41,802 nt of DNA. Origin: Spirochaetaceae bacterium. GTDB lineage: Bacteria > Spirochaetota > Spirochaetia > DSM-27196 > PXBQ01. How positions within the stretch are numbered: position 1 is the first letter of the stretch; the number at the start of each line of letters is the position of its first letter. Positions 24,750-33,657 of this stretch are shown here, piece by piece. The stretch lies in assembly GCA_007695285.1 (NCBI GenBank), contig REEC01000212.1, positions 1-41,802 of the forward strand, given 5' to 3'. The notes beneath the pieces are model-generated. The model had not been told where the DNA came from, made no database searches, and saw only the letters and a list, made by a program, of their open reading frames with translations. The position numbers were made by a program, and so were the translations under genes.

Positions 24750-25790
24750 ATGAGATCGTTTTCCCGTTACGTTGCGCTTTTCGGCGCGTTCACTCTGGCC
24801 GTCATCGTGACGCCCCAGACGGCCTTCGGCGCGGGCTCCCGAGAGCCAGCCGGACAACCGGCGCAGACGCTGACGCTGTACTCCGGGCGCGGTGAGTCGC
24901 TCGTCGATCCGATCGTGCGCAGGTTCGAGGATGAGACCGGGATCCGCGTGAACGTCAGGTACGGCGGCACCGCGGAGCTCGCGGTGCTCCTGAGCGAAGA
25001 GGGGAGCCGCAGCCCCGCCGACCTTTTCTGGGCGCAGGACGCGGGTGCTCTCGGAGCGGTGTCGGATCTGCTGGCCGAGCTCCCGGAGCGAGTTTTTGCG
25101 GCGCTTCCGGATATCTACCGCAGCCGCGCGGCGAGGTGGGTCGCGACGAGTGGACGCGCGCGTGTGCTCGCGTACTCGACCGATCGTGCCGACCCCGGCG
25201 ACGTACCCGCGTCGGTTTTTGATCTGACCGACCGCCGATACGCGGGCCGGGTCGGGTGGGCGCCGACGAACGGATCGTTTCAGGCGTTTGTGACCGCGAT
25301 GCGCGTCAACCACGGCGAACAGGCCACACGATCGTGGTTGATCGGGATGCGCGAGAACGACACCGTCGCGTACCGCAACAACACAGCTTTGCTCGAGGCG
25401 ATCGGTGCGGGTGAAATAGACTTTGCTATCACGAACAACTACTATCTCCTGCGTTTTGCCGCGAACGACCCGAATTTCCCTGTCGCGCAGTCGTTCTTCG
25501 GCGCGCGCGGTGACGTCGGCAACCTCATCAACGTGGCGGGTATAGGGATTCCGGCCGCGAGTGGCAAGCACGACGCGGCGATCCGGTTTGTCGAGTTCCT
25601 GCTCGCCGAGCCGGCGCAAGTATTCTTCACCGGCGAGGTGTACGAGTACCCGGTCACCGACAGAGTCGAGCCAAACGCCTTGCTCGAGAGCTTCTCGACC
25701 GTGCTCGAGTTTTCACCCGAAATCGATCTCGATTCGCTCGAAGACCTTGAGGCGACGCTGGCGCTTCTCCGCGAGGTCGAACTCCTGTAG
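24750..25790 (+). CDS. Iron(III) ABC transporter substrate-binding protein (FbpA-like)
   Basis: 346 residues. Sec signal peptide (hydrophobic core to TAFG), then a type II periplasmic binding fold: LTLYSGRGESLVDPIVRRF, PADLFWAQDAGALGAV, WVATSGRARVLAYST, and the C-terminal NNYYLLRF with the adjacent Tyr pair that ligates ferric iron in FbpA/FutA/AfuA proteins. GGAG five bases before the ATG. It is the first gene of a three-gene operon with permease and ATPase, downstream of a DtxR-like operator, all consistent with ferric iron uptake. Thiamine or spermidine binding proteins share the fold, but the Tyr pair and operator argue for iron. Confidence 0.9.
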   Translation: MRSFSRYVALFGAFTLAVIVTPQTAFGAGSREPAGQPAQTLTLYSGRGESLVDPIVRRFEDETGIRVNVRYGGTAELAVLLSEEGSRSPADLFWAQDAGALGAVSDLLAELPERVFAALPDIYRSRAARWVATSGRARVLAYSTDRADPGDVPASVFDLTDRRYAGRVGWAPTNGSFQAFVTAMRVNHGEQATRSWLIGMRENDTVAYRNNTALLEAIGAGEIDFAITNNYYLLRFAANDPNFPVAQSFFGARGDVGNLINVAGIGIPAASGKHDAAIRFVEFLLAEPAQVFFTGEVYEYPVTDRVEPNALLESFSTVLEFSPEIDLDSLEDLEATLALLREVELL

Positions 25791-27466
25791 TGGCGGATCA
25801 AGCGCTCACACCGACCCCAGAGGCGGCTCCCGAACCGATAGCGGTTCGGCTGAACGAACGCCGAGCCCCATGGTACGTTCTTCTGCCGGGAATCGTGGTT
25901 GCAGTCGCGATGCTCGTGCCGCTCGTTTACCTCGCGGTACGCGCGCTCGAGGCAGACCCGGCGGCGCTCGTGGGGTTGGTGTTCCGGGCGCGAACGTTCA
26001 CACTGCTTGTCAACACCGTTTCACTCACCGCCGGCGTGTTGATCGTCACCACGGCGATCGCACTGCCGCTCGCGGTGATCCTCGAACGAACGACGTTCCC
26101 CGCGCGCCGGATCGTCACTGTTCTCGCGGTCTTTCCGCTTGCGGTGCCCGGGTACGTTATGGCGTACTCTCTCATCAGCCTCGGCGGGAACTACGGATTT
26201 CTCGCCCGGGTATTCGGTCTCTCGGTCGCTCGGCCATCGGGATTTTTCGGTGCTCTCGCCGCCTTGAGTCTCTACACGTTTCCATACCTTTTTCTGAACT
26301 TACGCTCTGCGCTCTCAGGGCTCGACCCCGGGATCGAGGAGAGCGCGATGAGCCTCGGGTATTCGCCGCGCGAGGTTTTCTTCCGCGTCGTGCTACCACA
26401 TCTCCGACCGGCTTTCCTGTCCGGATGGCTCGTGATCGGTCTCTACGTGCTCGGCGATTTCGGAGCGGTCGCGCTCATGCGGTTCGAGGTGTTCAGTTAC
26501 GCGATTTTCACGCAGTACTCCGCCGCATTCGACCGCGTGTACGCTGCGTGGCTCTCGATAATCCTTCTGAGCCTCACCGGCGCGTTCGTCGTGATCGAGG
26601 CGAGGGTTCTCCGGAACCGTCGTTTCTCGCGTCTCGGCTCGGGCGTTGCGCGACGCCGACGTTTGAGGGTGTCGCGTCCGGCACCGTTCGCCGCTTCGGT
26701 TCTGTTTGTGATCGCCGTTACGGGCCTCTCGGTCGGTCTGCCGGTTGTAATTCTCTCGTACTGGCTCACGATAGCGCCTCCGGCCGTACGCGCCGCGAAT
26801 CTGCTCGGAGCGTTCCTGCGTTCGGCGGGGGCTTCGGCTCCCGCTGCTCTTCTCGCCGCGTTGCTCGCGATTCCGATCGCGTACGCGGGAGCGCGGTACC
26901 CATCGCGTCTGACGCGGACGTGCGAGCGCGCGGCGTATCTCGGGTACGCGATGCCGCCGCTTGCGTTCGCGCTGGCGCTGGTCTTCTTCTCGCTGCGCGC
27001 CGCGCCGATCCTCTATCAGACGCTTCCATTGCTAATCGGAGCGTACGCGCTGAGTTTCCTCGTTCTGGCGCTCGGTCCGATTAGAGCGGCGCTGCTTCAG
27101 GCACCGGTCCGGCTCGAGGAGGCCGCCCGGAGCCTCGGCTGTACCGCTTTCCAGGCCTTCACGCGCACGATCGTGCCGCTGTTGGGTAGGGGGATTCGGT
27201 CGGGCGTGATCCTCGTGTTTGTGATCTCGATGAAGGAGCTTCCGATCACGTTCCTGCTTGCGCCCGCCGGGTACACGACGCTCGCGGTGAACGTCTTCAG
27301 CCGGACGTCCGAAGGAATGCTTGCGGAGGCCGCTCCGTACGCGGCCACGATTGTTCTTTTCTCGAGTCTTTTTGTAGGGTTATTATTGCACAGAGAGGGT
27401 CGAAACGTGGACGAAGAAAGAACCATTACCCGCCGGAAAAACTCGAGCGAAGGACGCCGCGTGTGA
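25790..27466 (+). CDS. Iron(III) ABC transporter permease (FbpB-like, two fused halves)
   Basis: 558 residues, about 12 membrane segments. Two permease halves each carry an EAA loop for docking the ATPase: EESAMSLGYSPREVFFRVVL (about residues 182-201) and EEAARSLGCTAFQAFTRTIV (about 443-462). This fused arrangement is normal for FbpB/FutB-type iron permeases. Start is GTG 25790, whose first base is the last base of the upstream TAG, so translation is coupled. The last four bases overlap the ATPase start (GTGA). The N-terminal ~25 residues are a Pro/Ala-rich cytoplasmic leader. Confidence 0.93.
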   Translation: MADQALTPTPEAAPEPIAVRLNERRAPWYVLLPGIVVAVAMLVPLVYLAVRALEADPAALVGLVFRARTFTLLVNTVSLTAGVLIVTTAIALPLAVILERTTFPARRIVTVLAVFPLAVPGYVMAYSLISLGGNYGFLARVFGLSVARPSGFFGALAALSLYTFPYLFLNLRSALSGLDPGIEESAMSLGYSPREVFFRVVLPHLRPAFLSGWLVIGLYVLGDFGAVALMRFEVFSYAIFTQYSAAFDRVYAAWLSIILLSLTGAFVVIEARVLRNRRFSRLGSGVARRRRLRVSRPAPFAASVLFVIAVTGLSVGLPVVILSYWLTIAPPAVRAANLLGAFLRSAGASAPAALLAALLAIPIAYAGARYPSRLTRTCERAAYLGYAMPPLAFALALVFFSLRAAPILYQTLPLLIGAYALSFLVLALGPIRAALLQAPVRLEEAARSLGCTAFQAFTRTIVPLLGRGIRSGVILVFVISMKELPITFLLAPAGYTTLAVNVFSRTSEGMLAEAAPYAATIVLFSSLFVGLLLHREGRNVDEERTITRRKNSSEGRRV

Positions 27467-28530
27467 GCACAGAAACCTCCCACGTTCTCGACGTCGTCGA
27501 CATCACGAAGCGCTTCTCGGCAACCGGTGATCCCGCTGTCGATCGTGTATCGTTCTCCGTGATGCCCGGCGAGATTTTTGCGCTTCTCGGTCCGAGCGGC
27601 TGTGGCAAGACAACGACGCTTCGCGTGATCGCGGGGTTCGAGAAACCCGACGATGGCGAGGTGCGGCTTGCCGACGTCCTGATTACCGGTCTTTCCGCGG
27701 AGCGACGCAAGATCGGAATCGTGTTCCAGGACTACGCGCTCTTCCCGCACCTAACTGTGCTCCGGAACGTGATGTTCGGGCTCAAGACGGTTTCTCGAGT
27801 CGACCGCGCGCGGCGCGCGCGGCAGGTATTGGAGAAAGTCGGCCTCGCGCTGTACGGGGACCGTATGCCGCACGAGCTCTCGGGTGGCCAACAGCAGCGC
27901 GTCGCGCTCGCGCGCGCGCTCGCCGCCGAGCCGAAGATCATCCTGCTCGACGAGCCGTTTTCGAACCTTGACGCCGAGCTTCGACGGCGTACGCGACGCG
28001 AGGTTCGCGCGCTGTTGAAATCCACCGGAACGAGCGCGGTCCTCGTAACCCACGATCAGGAGGAAGCGCTCGCGTTCTCGGATCGGCTCGCGGTCATGAC
28101 AAACGGAAGGATCGAACAGATCGGAGAACCCGAGGACGTGTACGTTCGGCCGAGAACGTCGTTCGTCGCGCACTTCCTGGGACGGACGAATGTCTTTGTC
28201 GGACGCGGCCGCGGCTTCACCGCGGAGACGTCGCTCGGAACCGTGGGAATCGATCGTGAGGCTTCGGGACCGGTTTTGTTGTCGCTCCGACCCGAGCATA
28301 TCGATATCGCGATCGGTGGATCCGATTCTCCCGCGATCGTGACGTCGCGCGAGTTCAAGGGCCATGACATCACGTATCGGGTCGCTTTGGGGAAGGCCGA
28401 GTACCTCGTCCACACCGAGTACACGATGAAGTTCATGCCGGGCGATCGCGTGAAACTCGTGCCGCGCGAATCGGCCGTCGTTCTCGATCAATCGGTGGGG
28501 CATCCGTTCACAAAGCCACTCGACGAGTGA
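27463..28530 (+). CDS. Iron(III) ABC transporter ATP-binding protein (FbpC-like)
   Basis: 355 residues, the length of CUT1/Fbp-type ATPases. Walker A GPSGCGKTT (about 43-51), Q loop VFQDYALFPH, signature LSGGQQQR, Walker B IILLDEP, D loop SNLDAE, switch His in VTHDQEEAL. The C-terminal ~110 residues form a TOBE-type regulatory domain (VLLSLRPEHIDIAI onward). It starts at GTG overlapping the permease stop. It energises ferric iron import with the two preceding genes. No terminator is visible in the 40 bases separating it from the convergent SpoIID-like gene. Confidence 0.95.
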   Translation: MSTETSHVLDVVDITKRFSATGDPAVDRVSFSVMPGEIFALLGPSGCGKTTTLRVIAGFEKPDDGEVRLADVLITGLSAERRKIGIVFQDYALFPHLTVLRNVMFGLKTVSRVDRARRARQVLEKVGLALYGDRMPHELSGGQQQRVALARALAAEPKIILLDEPFSNLDAELRRRTRREVRALLKSTGTSAVLVTHDQEEALAFSDRLAVMTNGRIEQIGEPEDVYVRPRTSFVAHFLGRTNVFVGRGRGFTAETSLGTVGIDREASGPVLLSLRPEHIDIAIGGSDSPAIVTSREFKGHDITYRVALGKAEYLVHTEYTMKFMPGDRVKLVPRESAVVLDQSVGHPFTKPLDE

Positions 28531-28570
28531 GCATCGCATCGGCTTGTGGCAAAAACTCAGTGGCCGGGGT

Positions 28571-30631
28571 TCAGTAGTACGCCGTGATGTCTGCCGCGGG
28601 GTAGTAGTGCGCGAGAACAGCATGCGCCTCGTATCCGGCCGCGGCCATACCGGCGGCGCCCGTCTGGCACATGCCGACACCGTGGCCCCATCCGGCCCCG
28701 GTGAAGATGAAAAACTCAGGTGTTCCGTCTGGTCCGAGCACGGGCTCGACCGTGAAGAGATTGCTCCTGATTCCACCCATGCGCGACCGGATCGCGTCGC
28801 CGCGAACGACCGTTTCTCCCTCGGTGCCCGTTACCCTGACCGCCTCGACCCGACCGCTGATCCCGCGCCCGATCGTGACAATTCGCGTAATAGTTCCAAC
28901 CTCTGAGGAGCCGGCGCGTCCTTCGATCTCGGTGCGCGGTACCCACGTGACCCAACGGTACGCCGACGGCGAGACGAACCGCGGAGCGCCGCTGTACGTC
29001 TCGATCCGCGACGTGATCCAGCTCGCGAGCTGCGACGGACCGATAAACGAGTCCCGCGGCGTGATCAGTTTGTCCGCGACTGCGGCGTGCGGTGACTCGA
29101 ATTCCCAGACGCTCGACGTCGTCTCGGTGTACCCGGCGTGGTTCGCCGAGTAGAACGCCGAGAGCGGTCGACCGGCGACCGAGACGATTTCGCCACGCGT
29201 TGCGATAACCGCCGCGGTCGTTCGGGCGGCTTCACCGCGGACGCCTCGATAGAACGCCGAGGCGACCGAACCCGAGAGGTCAAACCCGCGCGCGGCGAAT
29301 CGGCCCCGATTCGCGAGCGTGTACGCGCGTGCGGCTATCGCTTGCGCCTCGAGCGCGGCTGTCGGCCAAGACGCGGGGATTTCCGACGGTACAACCGAGT
29401 ACAGGTACTCCTCGACGTTCACGATGTTCACGAGCGTGAAGCCCGATCGACGCGGCAGGACCTCGATCTCGCCACGATACGCGCGGTCCTCGCGGCCCGC
29501 GGCAAACTGTCCGGCGCTGTGCGCAAAGTCGAACACGATCGTCGTCGCTGCCGGATCGTCGTACACGATGCGCAACGGTTGTGAGACCTCGATGATCGTG
29601 TCCTCGCCGATTACGATACTGAGACCGTCACTTGAATCTCCAATGCGGAGAATCGTGTCGGCATCGCCTTCCGCGACCGCCTCTCCGTCGACCGTCTTGA
29701 TTCTGTATCGTGCCCCGGTTTTGGCGTACGTCTCGACGAGGTTCTCGGCCAGGCCGACACGGATTTTCGGGATATCATCACGGTCTCCCGCGAGAGTCGT
29801 GACGCGGGGCGGCCGCGCGACCGTCCGCGCGATGCGAAGCTGCTCGGCCCGTGCAGCCTCGATCTCCGGAACCGCTTCAATCAACGCCGCACGCGTCTCG
29901 CGAACTTGGCGGTTCCACGGGAGTGCGATCTCCGCACGCATCAGAAGCGAGTGCGCCTCGGTCGTTCTGCCGAGTTCGATGTACGATCGCGCGAGTGGAA
30001 GGAACGCGGCCGTGAGGTTCTGGTCGAGCGCGAGCGCTCGCAGATATCTGCGGACCGCCGAGTCGTGGTCACCGGCCGCGGCGGCGATCTCGGCGAGCAC
30101 GATGTACGCGCGTGGATTATCGTCTGCGATCGCGAGGCTGCGTGTGAGTGCGATCTCCGCCGCGCGCGAATCGCCCGCCGCCTCCGCGGCGTAACCGCGC
30201 CAGAAGAGTACTTCGGGGTCGGTTGACGCCGCATCGAGAAGGCCGAGCGCAACCGCGTGATTCCCGCCGATCGCCGCGAGTCTTCCGAGTTCGCTTTTCA
30301 GCATCGCCGCTGCCGACGCGCCGGAGCCGAGGACGCGCATAGCGTCCGAGTGACGCCCGGCCTCACGAAGAAGACGCGCGTAGTCGTCGCGGATTGCCGC
30401 GTTTCCATCGGAAGCAGCGTGAAGCAGCGCAAACGCGCGAAGAGATTCCTCGAAGGCGCCCGCGTAGTACAACGAAATCGCCTCGTGGTGCGTCGTTCGG
30501 CGCGGAAGAGTACGCGGAGAAGTACCCGTGGTGTCCGCTACGGCAGGTGCGTCGTTTACAGAAGGATTAGCGAGAAGAGATGAAACACACACGCACACGA
30601 GCCCGAGCAACACCGGCGGAAAAAACTTCAC
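28571..30631 (-). CDS. TPR plus SpoIID/LytB domain protein
   Basis: 686 residues. Signal peptide (VLLGLVCVCVSSLLA), TPR-type repeats over about residues 45-250 (e.g. ALGLLDAASTDPEVLFWRGY, AVRRYLRALALDQNLTAAFL), then a SpoIID/LytB domain from about 285 with VEEYLYSVVPSEIPASWP (candidate catalytic Glu in PSEIP), ALEAQAIAARAYTLA, and the ending GAGWGHGVGMCQTGAAGMA. SpoIID is a lytic transglycosylase acting on denuded peptidoglycan; in non-sporulating bacteria relatives serve cell-wall remodelling. The start is GTG 30631, six bases after a -10 box, with no Shine-Dalgarno. Fusion to TPR repeats suggests docking to an envelope partner. Confidence 0.9.
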   Translation of the reverse strand: MKFFPPVLLGLVCVCVSSLLANPSVNDAPAVADTTGTSPRTLPRRTTHHEAISLYYAGAFEESLRAFALLHAASDGNAAIRDDYARLLREAGRHSDAMRVLGSGASAAAMLKSELGRLAAIGGNHAVALGLLDAASTDPEVLFWRGYAAEAAGDSRAAEIALTRSLAIADDNPRAYIVLAEIAAAAGDHDSAVRRYLRALALDQNLTAAFLPLARSYIELGRTTEAHSLLMRAEIALPWNRQVRETRAALIEAVPEIEAARAEQLRIARTVARPPRVTTLAGDRDDIPKIRVGLAENLVETYAKTGARYRIKTVDGEAVAEGDADTILRIGDSSDGLSIVIGEDTIIEVSQPLRIVYDDPAATTIVFDFAHSAGQFAAGREDRAYRGEIEVLPRRSGFTLVNIVNVEEYLYSVVPSEIPASWPTAALEAQAIAARAYTLANRGRFAARGFDLSGSVASAFYRGVRGEAARTTAAVIATRGEIVSVAGRPLSAFYSANHAGYTETTSSVWEFESPHAAVADKLITPRDSFIGPSQLASWITSRIETYSGAPRFVSPSAYRWVTWVPRTEIEGRAGSSEVGTITRIVTIGRGISGRVEAVRVTGTEGETVVRGDAIRSRMGGIRSNLFTVEPVLGPDGTPEFFIFTGAGWGHGVGMCQTGAAGMAAAGYEAHAVLAHYYPAADITAYY

Positions 30632-30637
30632 CCGGTA

Positions 30638-30666
30638 TTCGTACCACGGAACCCGTATGCGTGCAA
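30638..30666 (-). promoter_or_regulatory. Promoter for the SpoIID-like gene (leaderless geometry)
   Basis: Minus strand TTGCAC (30666-30661), 17-base spacer, TACGAA (30643-30638), six bases before GTG 30631. The -10 is weak. Confidence 0.4.
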
Positions 30667-30711
30667 CACGGTCATCTCGCCGTCATTGTCAATTCGGCGT
30701 GTGCATCGGCT

Positions 30712-32073
30712 CTACATCACCGGCAGATGCGACAGCGACGTCGCGATCTCCGACTCGGGGTGCTCGTAATCGACGAGATCTCCCGCGAAGTAGCGTTCGT
30801 ACGACGTCAGATCGAAGTGCCCGTGCCCCGACAGGTTGAACACGATCGCCTTGCTCTCTCCGCTCTCTTTGCACTTGAGCGCCTCGTCGATCGCCGCACG
30901 GATCGCGTGCGACGATTCCGGCGCCGGGATGTGTCCTTCGGTCCGCGCGAATTGCACCGCCGCGTCGAAACTCGGAATCTGGTGCACCGCGCGCGCTTCG
31001 ATCGAGCCGTGGTTCACGAGCAGGCTCACGAGTGGCGCCGCGCCGTGGTACCTGAGTCCCCCTGCGTGGATTGCCGGTGGGATGTAGTCGTGGCCGAGCG
31101 TGTGCATCATCATCAGCGGCGTGTGCCCGACCGCGTCGCCGAAGTCGTACGCGAACCGGCCTTTCGTTAACGTCGGGCACGAGAACGGCTCGACCGCTAT
31201 CACCTTGTACTTGGCGCCTTTCGCGAAGTTCTCGGCGAGGAACGGAAACGAGATACCCGCAAAGTTCGAGCCGCCGCCGTGGCACCCGATCACGATGTCG
31301 GCGCGGTCGTCGAACACCTCGAGCTGTTTCAGCGTCTCCTGTCCGATAATCGTCTGGTGCAGCAGGACGTGGTTCAAGACCGAACCGAGCGAGTAGTTCG
31401 TGTCGTCGCGACCGGCGGCTTCCTCGACGGCCTCGGAGATCGCGATACCGAGCGACCCCGGAGAGTTTGGATCCTTCTCCAGGATGCCGCGACCGGAGGC
31501 AGTCTGCGTCGACGGACTCGGGATGCACGTCGCGCCCCACGTTTGCATCATCATGCGCCGGTACGGCTTTTGATCGTAACTCACGCGGACCATGTACACC
31601 TTGATCTCGACGTCGAAGAACGAACCGGCGAACGCCAGCGCGCTTCCCCACTGGCCTGCGCCGGTCTCGGTCGTGATCCGCTTCACGCCTTCCTTGACGT
31701 TGTAGTATACCTGCGCGAGCGCCGTGTTCGGCTTGTGGCTACCGGCCGGAGAGCAGCCTTCCCATTTGTAGTAAATTCGCGCGGGGGTGTCGAGCGCTTT
31801 TTCGAGCGTCCGCGCACGAACGAGCGGCGTCGGTCTCCAGACCGCGTAGAGGTGCACGAGTTCCTCGGGGATCTCGATGTACCGTTCGGTCGAGACCTCC
31901 TGTCTGATCAGAGCTTCCGGGAACAACGGCGCGAGGTCCGCCGGGCCCGCGGGTTGATGCGTACCGGGGTGAAGCGGAGGGTGAGGTGGGGTCGGCAGAT
32001 CCGCGGCGATGTTGTACCACGCCCTCGGCATCTCATTCTCGCTGAGTACGACTTTTCTCAGGTCTGACGGCAT
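30712..32073 (-). CDS. trpB2: TrpB2-type tryptophan synthase beta-like protein
   Basis: 453 residues, longer than TrpB1 (~400), with the extended N-terminus typical of TrpB2. PLP Lys in [11 protein letters not shown], catalytic Glu region [12 protein letters not shown], phosphate-binding loop [11 protein letters not shown], and [12 protein letters not shown]. TrpB2 enzymes make tryptophan from serine plus indole, but several prefer phosphoserine or act as serine deaminases, and they often lack the TrpA contact. There is no trpA here. It overlaps trpR by 16 bases and has AAAAGGAG before its ATG, so trpR-trpB2 is one translationally coupled operon under a palindromic operator. Indole salvage controlled by tryptophan is the simplest reading. 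Confidence 0.93.
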   Translation of the reverse strand: MPSDLRKVVLSENEMPRAWYNIAADLPTPPHPPLHPGTHQPAGPADLAPLFPEALIRQEVSTERYIEIPEELVHLYAVWRPTPLVRARTLEKALDTPARIYYKWEGCSPAGSHKPNTALAQVYYNVKEGVKRITTETGAGQWGSALAFAGSFFDVEIKVYMVRVSYDQKPYRRMMMQTWGATCIPSPSTQTASGRGILEKDPNSPGSLGIAISEAVEEAAGRDDTNYSLGSVLNHVLLHQTIIGQETLKQLEVFDDRADIVIGCHGGGSNFAGISFPFLAENFAKGAKYKVIAVEPFSCPTLTKGRFAYDFGDAVGHTPLMMMHTLGHDYIPPAIHAGGLRYHGAAPLVSLLVNHGSIEARAVHQIPSFDAAVQFARTEGHIPAPESSHAIRAAIDEALKCKESGESKAIVFNLSGHGHFDLTSYERYFAGDLVDYEHPESEIATSLSHLPVM

Positions 32074-32342
32074 GACTGGTCTCCTTTTAAGACTTCACGA
32101 AACGCACTATCGGTCTTCTTCAACTCGCGCGAGCCGCGCGTGATGTTGCAGAGCGACAGTCCGAGCTGCTCTGCGATCACCCGTTGCGGCACGCCGCGGT
32201 CGAGAAGCGCGACGAGCTCCCACCTGCGCGCGATACGACTCGCCTCGCTCTCGGTCAGGAGTTGAGTGAGAAACTCGTTCATGAGCTTCTCATCCTGTAT
32301 CCCCGCGAGAACGCGTGAGATTTCCGTTAACGTGTCCTTCAT
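32058..32342 (-). CDS. trpR: Trp operon repressor family protein
   Basis: 94 residues, close to the 108 of E. coli TrpR. The helix-turn-helix half is well kept: [46 protein letters not shown]; the ITRGS/LK stretch matches TrpR better than the YerC relatives. TrpR dimers bind DNA with tryptophan as co-repressor. It is first in the operon with trpB2, and the operator on its own -10 predicts autoregulation. There is no Shine-Dalgarno: the predicted start site is only about five bases before the ATG. Tryptophan as effector is inferred from family and partner. Confidence 0.85.
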   Translation of the reverse strand: MKDTLTEISRVLAGIQDEKLMNEFLTQLLTESEASRIARRWELVALLDRGVPQRVIAEQLGLSLCNITRGSRELKKTDSAFREVLKGDQSCRQT

Positions 32343-32345
32343 GTG

Positions 32346-32367
32346 ATGTTTCTATTTATAGAAACAT
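32346..32367. promoter_or_regulatory. Palindromic operator at trpR
   Basis: Perfect inverted repeat: ATGTTTCTAT (32346-32355), TT, ATAGAAACAT (32358-32367). It contains the whole -10 box of trpR and ends four bases before the ATG. Sequence differs from the E. coli CTAG-centred Trp box, but size, symmetry and place suit TrpR autorepression. Confidence 0.7.
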
Positions 32368-32383
32368 TGCGGCGTTTTGTCAA
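32355..32383 (-). promoter_or_regulatory. Promoter for trpR-trpB2
   Basis: Minus strand TTGACA (32383-32378, perfect), 17-base spacer, TATAAA (32360-32355). The strongest promoter match in the window, inside the palindromic operator. Confidence 0.8.
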
Positions 32384-32413
32384 TCGCTTCTGCTGCATAA
32401 AAACCACGGACTA

Positions 32414-32442
32414 TTGACAGCGAGAATCCGATTTCCGATAGT
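32414..32442 (+). promoter_or_regulatory. Promoter for ddl
   Basis: TTGACA (32414-32419, perfect), 17-base spacer, GATAGT (32437-32442). Back to back with the trpR promoter, 30 bases between the two -35 boxes. Predicted start is near 32449, so the leader is about 5-14 bases. Confidence 0.7.
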
Positions 32443-32453
32443 GACCGGAAAGG

Positions 32454-33599
32454 ATGGATCCAGTGTCCGAAAGAATACGCGTTGCCGTGGTATTTGGCGG
32501 TCGTTCGGCCGAGCACGAGGTGTCGCTTCAGTCGGCGCGGTACGTTGTCGAATCTCTCGACCGTACGAAGTACGACCCGGTGCTGATCGGTATCGACCGC
32601 ACGGGGCGATGGTTCCTGAACGACGGCTCGCTGATGTTGCTCGATGAAGACGATACTCGCAGCATCCGGATGAAAAACGGATCGACCGAAGTCGCGCTGA
32701 CGGCGAACGGTGCGCGCCGCGCGATCGTGCCGGTTGGGCACGCCACACCAAACGCCGGAGCGCAAGCCGGGCGGGCCTTGAGCGAAATCGGGCCGATCGA
32801 CGTGATCTTCCCGGTTCTGCACGGCCCGTACGGAGAGGACGGGACGATACAAGGACTCGCGAAACTCGCGGATCTTCCGTGTGTCGGCGCCGGTGTGCTC
32901 GGGTCGGCCGTCGGAATGGACAAGGACGTGATGAAACGGCTGCTCCGCGACGCGGAGATACCGATCGCGCGATTCGTCGCGTTTACCGAACGCGACTGCA
33001 ACCGGTTCACGTTTGAGTCGGTGGCCGAGTTGTTCGGCACCCCGGTGTACGTGAAGCCTGCCAACCTCGGATCGTCGGTCGGTGTCGCGCGCGCCGGCAC
33101 CGCCGCGGAGTACGACTCCGCGCTCCGGGAGGCATTCGAGTACGACACGAAGATCATCGTCGAGGAGTGCGTTTCCGGGCGCGAGATCGAGGTCGCCGTG
33201 CTCGGAAACGATGACCCACGCGCGTCGGTACCGGGAGAGATCGTCCCGATGGATGGATTCTACTCGTACGACGCGAAGTACATCGACGCCGAAGGCGCGG
33301 CGCTGAAGATACCCGCCGAGTTGCCGGCCGATACCGTCGCGCGCCTTCAGGAGGCCGCGATCCATACGTTTCGCGTCGTCGAGTGCAGCGGCATGGCGCG
33401 TGTCGATTTTTTTCTCCGTTCCGACGGCGGAATCGTCGTGAACGAGATCAACACGATCCCCGGATTCACGCGGATCAGCATGTACCCGAAGTTGTGGCAT
33501 GCGAGTGGTGTCCCCGGCGGTGAGCTGGTCGATACGCTGATCACCCTGGCGCGGGAGAAATACACGAGGGAGTCTGCGCTCAAGACCGAACCGCGGTGA
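32454..33599 (+). CDS. ddl: D-alanine--D-alanine ligase
   Basis: ATP-grasp ligase making D-Ala-D-Ala for peptidoglycan. 381 residues from ATG 32454; GTG 32463 with AAAGGA upstream is an equally likely start. Family marks: VVFGGRSAEHEVSL at the N-terminus, FPVLHGPYGEDGTIQG, the ATP-binding YVKPANLGSSVGV, and the metal/product loop DFFLRSDGGIVVNEINTIPGFT. The size and the YSYDAKYIDAEGA omega loop fit the longer DdlA/Van-related clade; a Tyr in the omega loop (SYDAKY) indicates D-Ala and not D-lactate ligase. No mur genes adjoin it. Confidence 0.96.
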   Translation: MDPVSERIRVAVVFGGRSAEHEVSLQSARYVVESLDRTKYDPVLIGIDRTGRWFLNDGSLMLLDEDDTRSIRMKNGSTEVALTANGARRAIVPVGHATPNAGAQAGRALSEIGPIDVIFPVLHGPYGEDGTIQGLAKLADLPCVGAGVLGSAVGMDKDVMKRLLRDAEIPIARFVAFTERDCNRFTFESVAELFGTPVYVKPANLGSSVGVARAGTAAEYDSALREAFEYDTKIIVEECVSGREIEVAVLGNDDPRASVPGEIVPMDGFYSYDAKYIDAEGAALKIPAELPADTVARLQEAAIHTFRVVECSGMARVDFFLRSDGGIVVNEINTIPGFTRISMYPKLWHASGVPGGELVDTLITLAREKYTRESALKTEPR

Positions 33600-33657
33600 T
33601 GTCGCGGCGCGGGAGAGCGTAACAGTTTCGACCAAACGCGCCGATACATTAAACGGT

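Noticed and set aside
33622-33657. Leaderless promoter for the ankyrin gene
   Set aside because: TACATT lies seven bases before the ATG, but no acceptable -35 is found at 15-19 bases; left out of the leaderless set.
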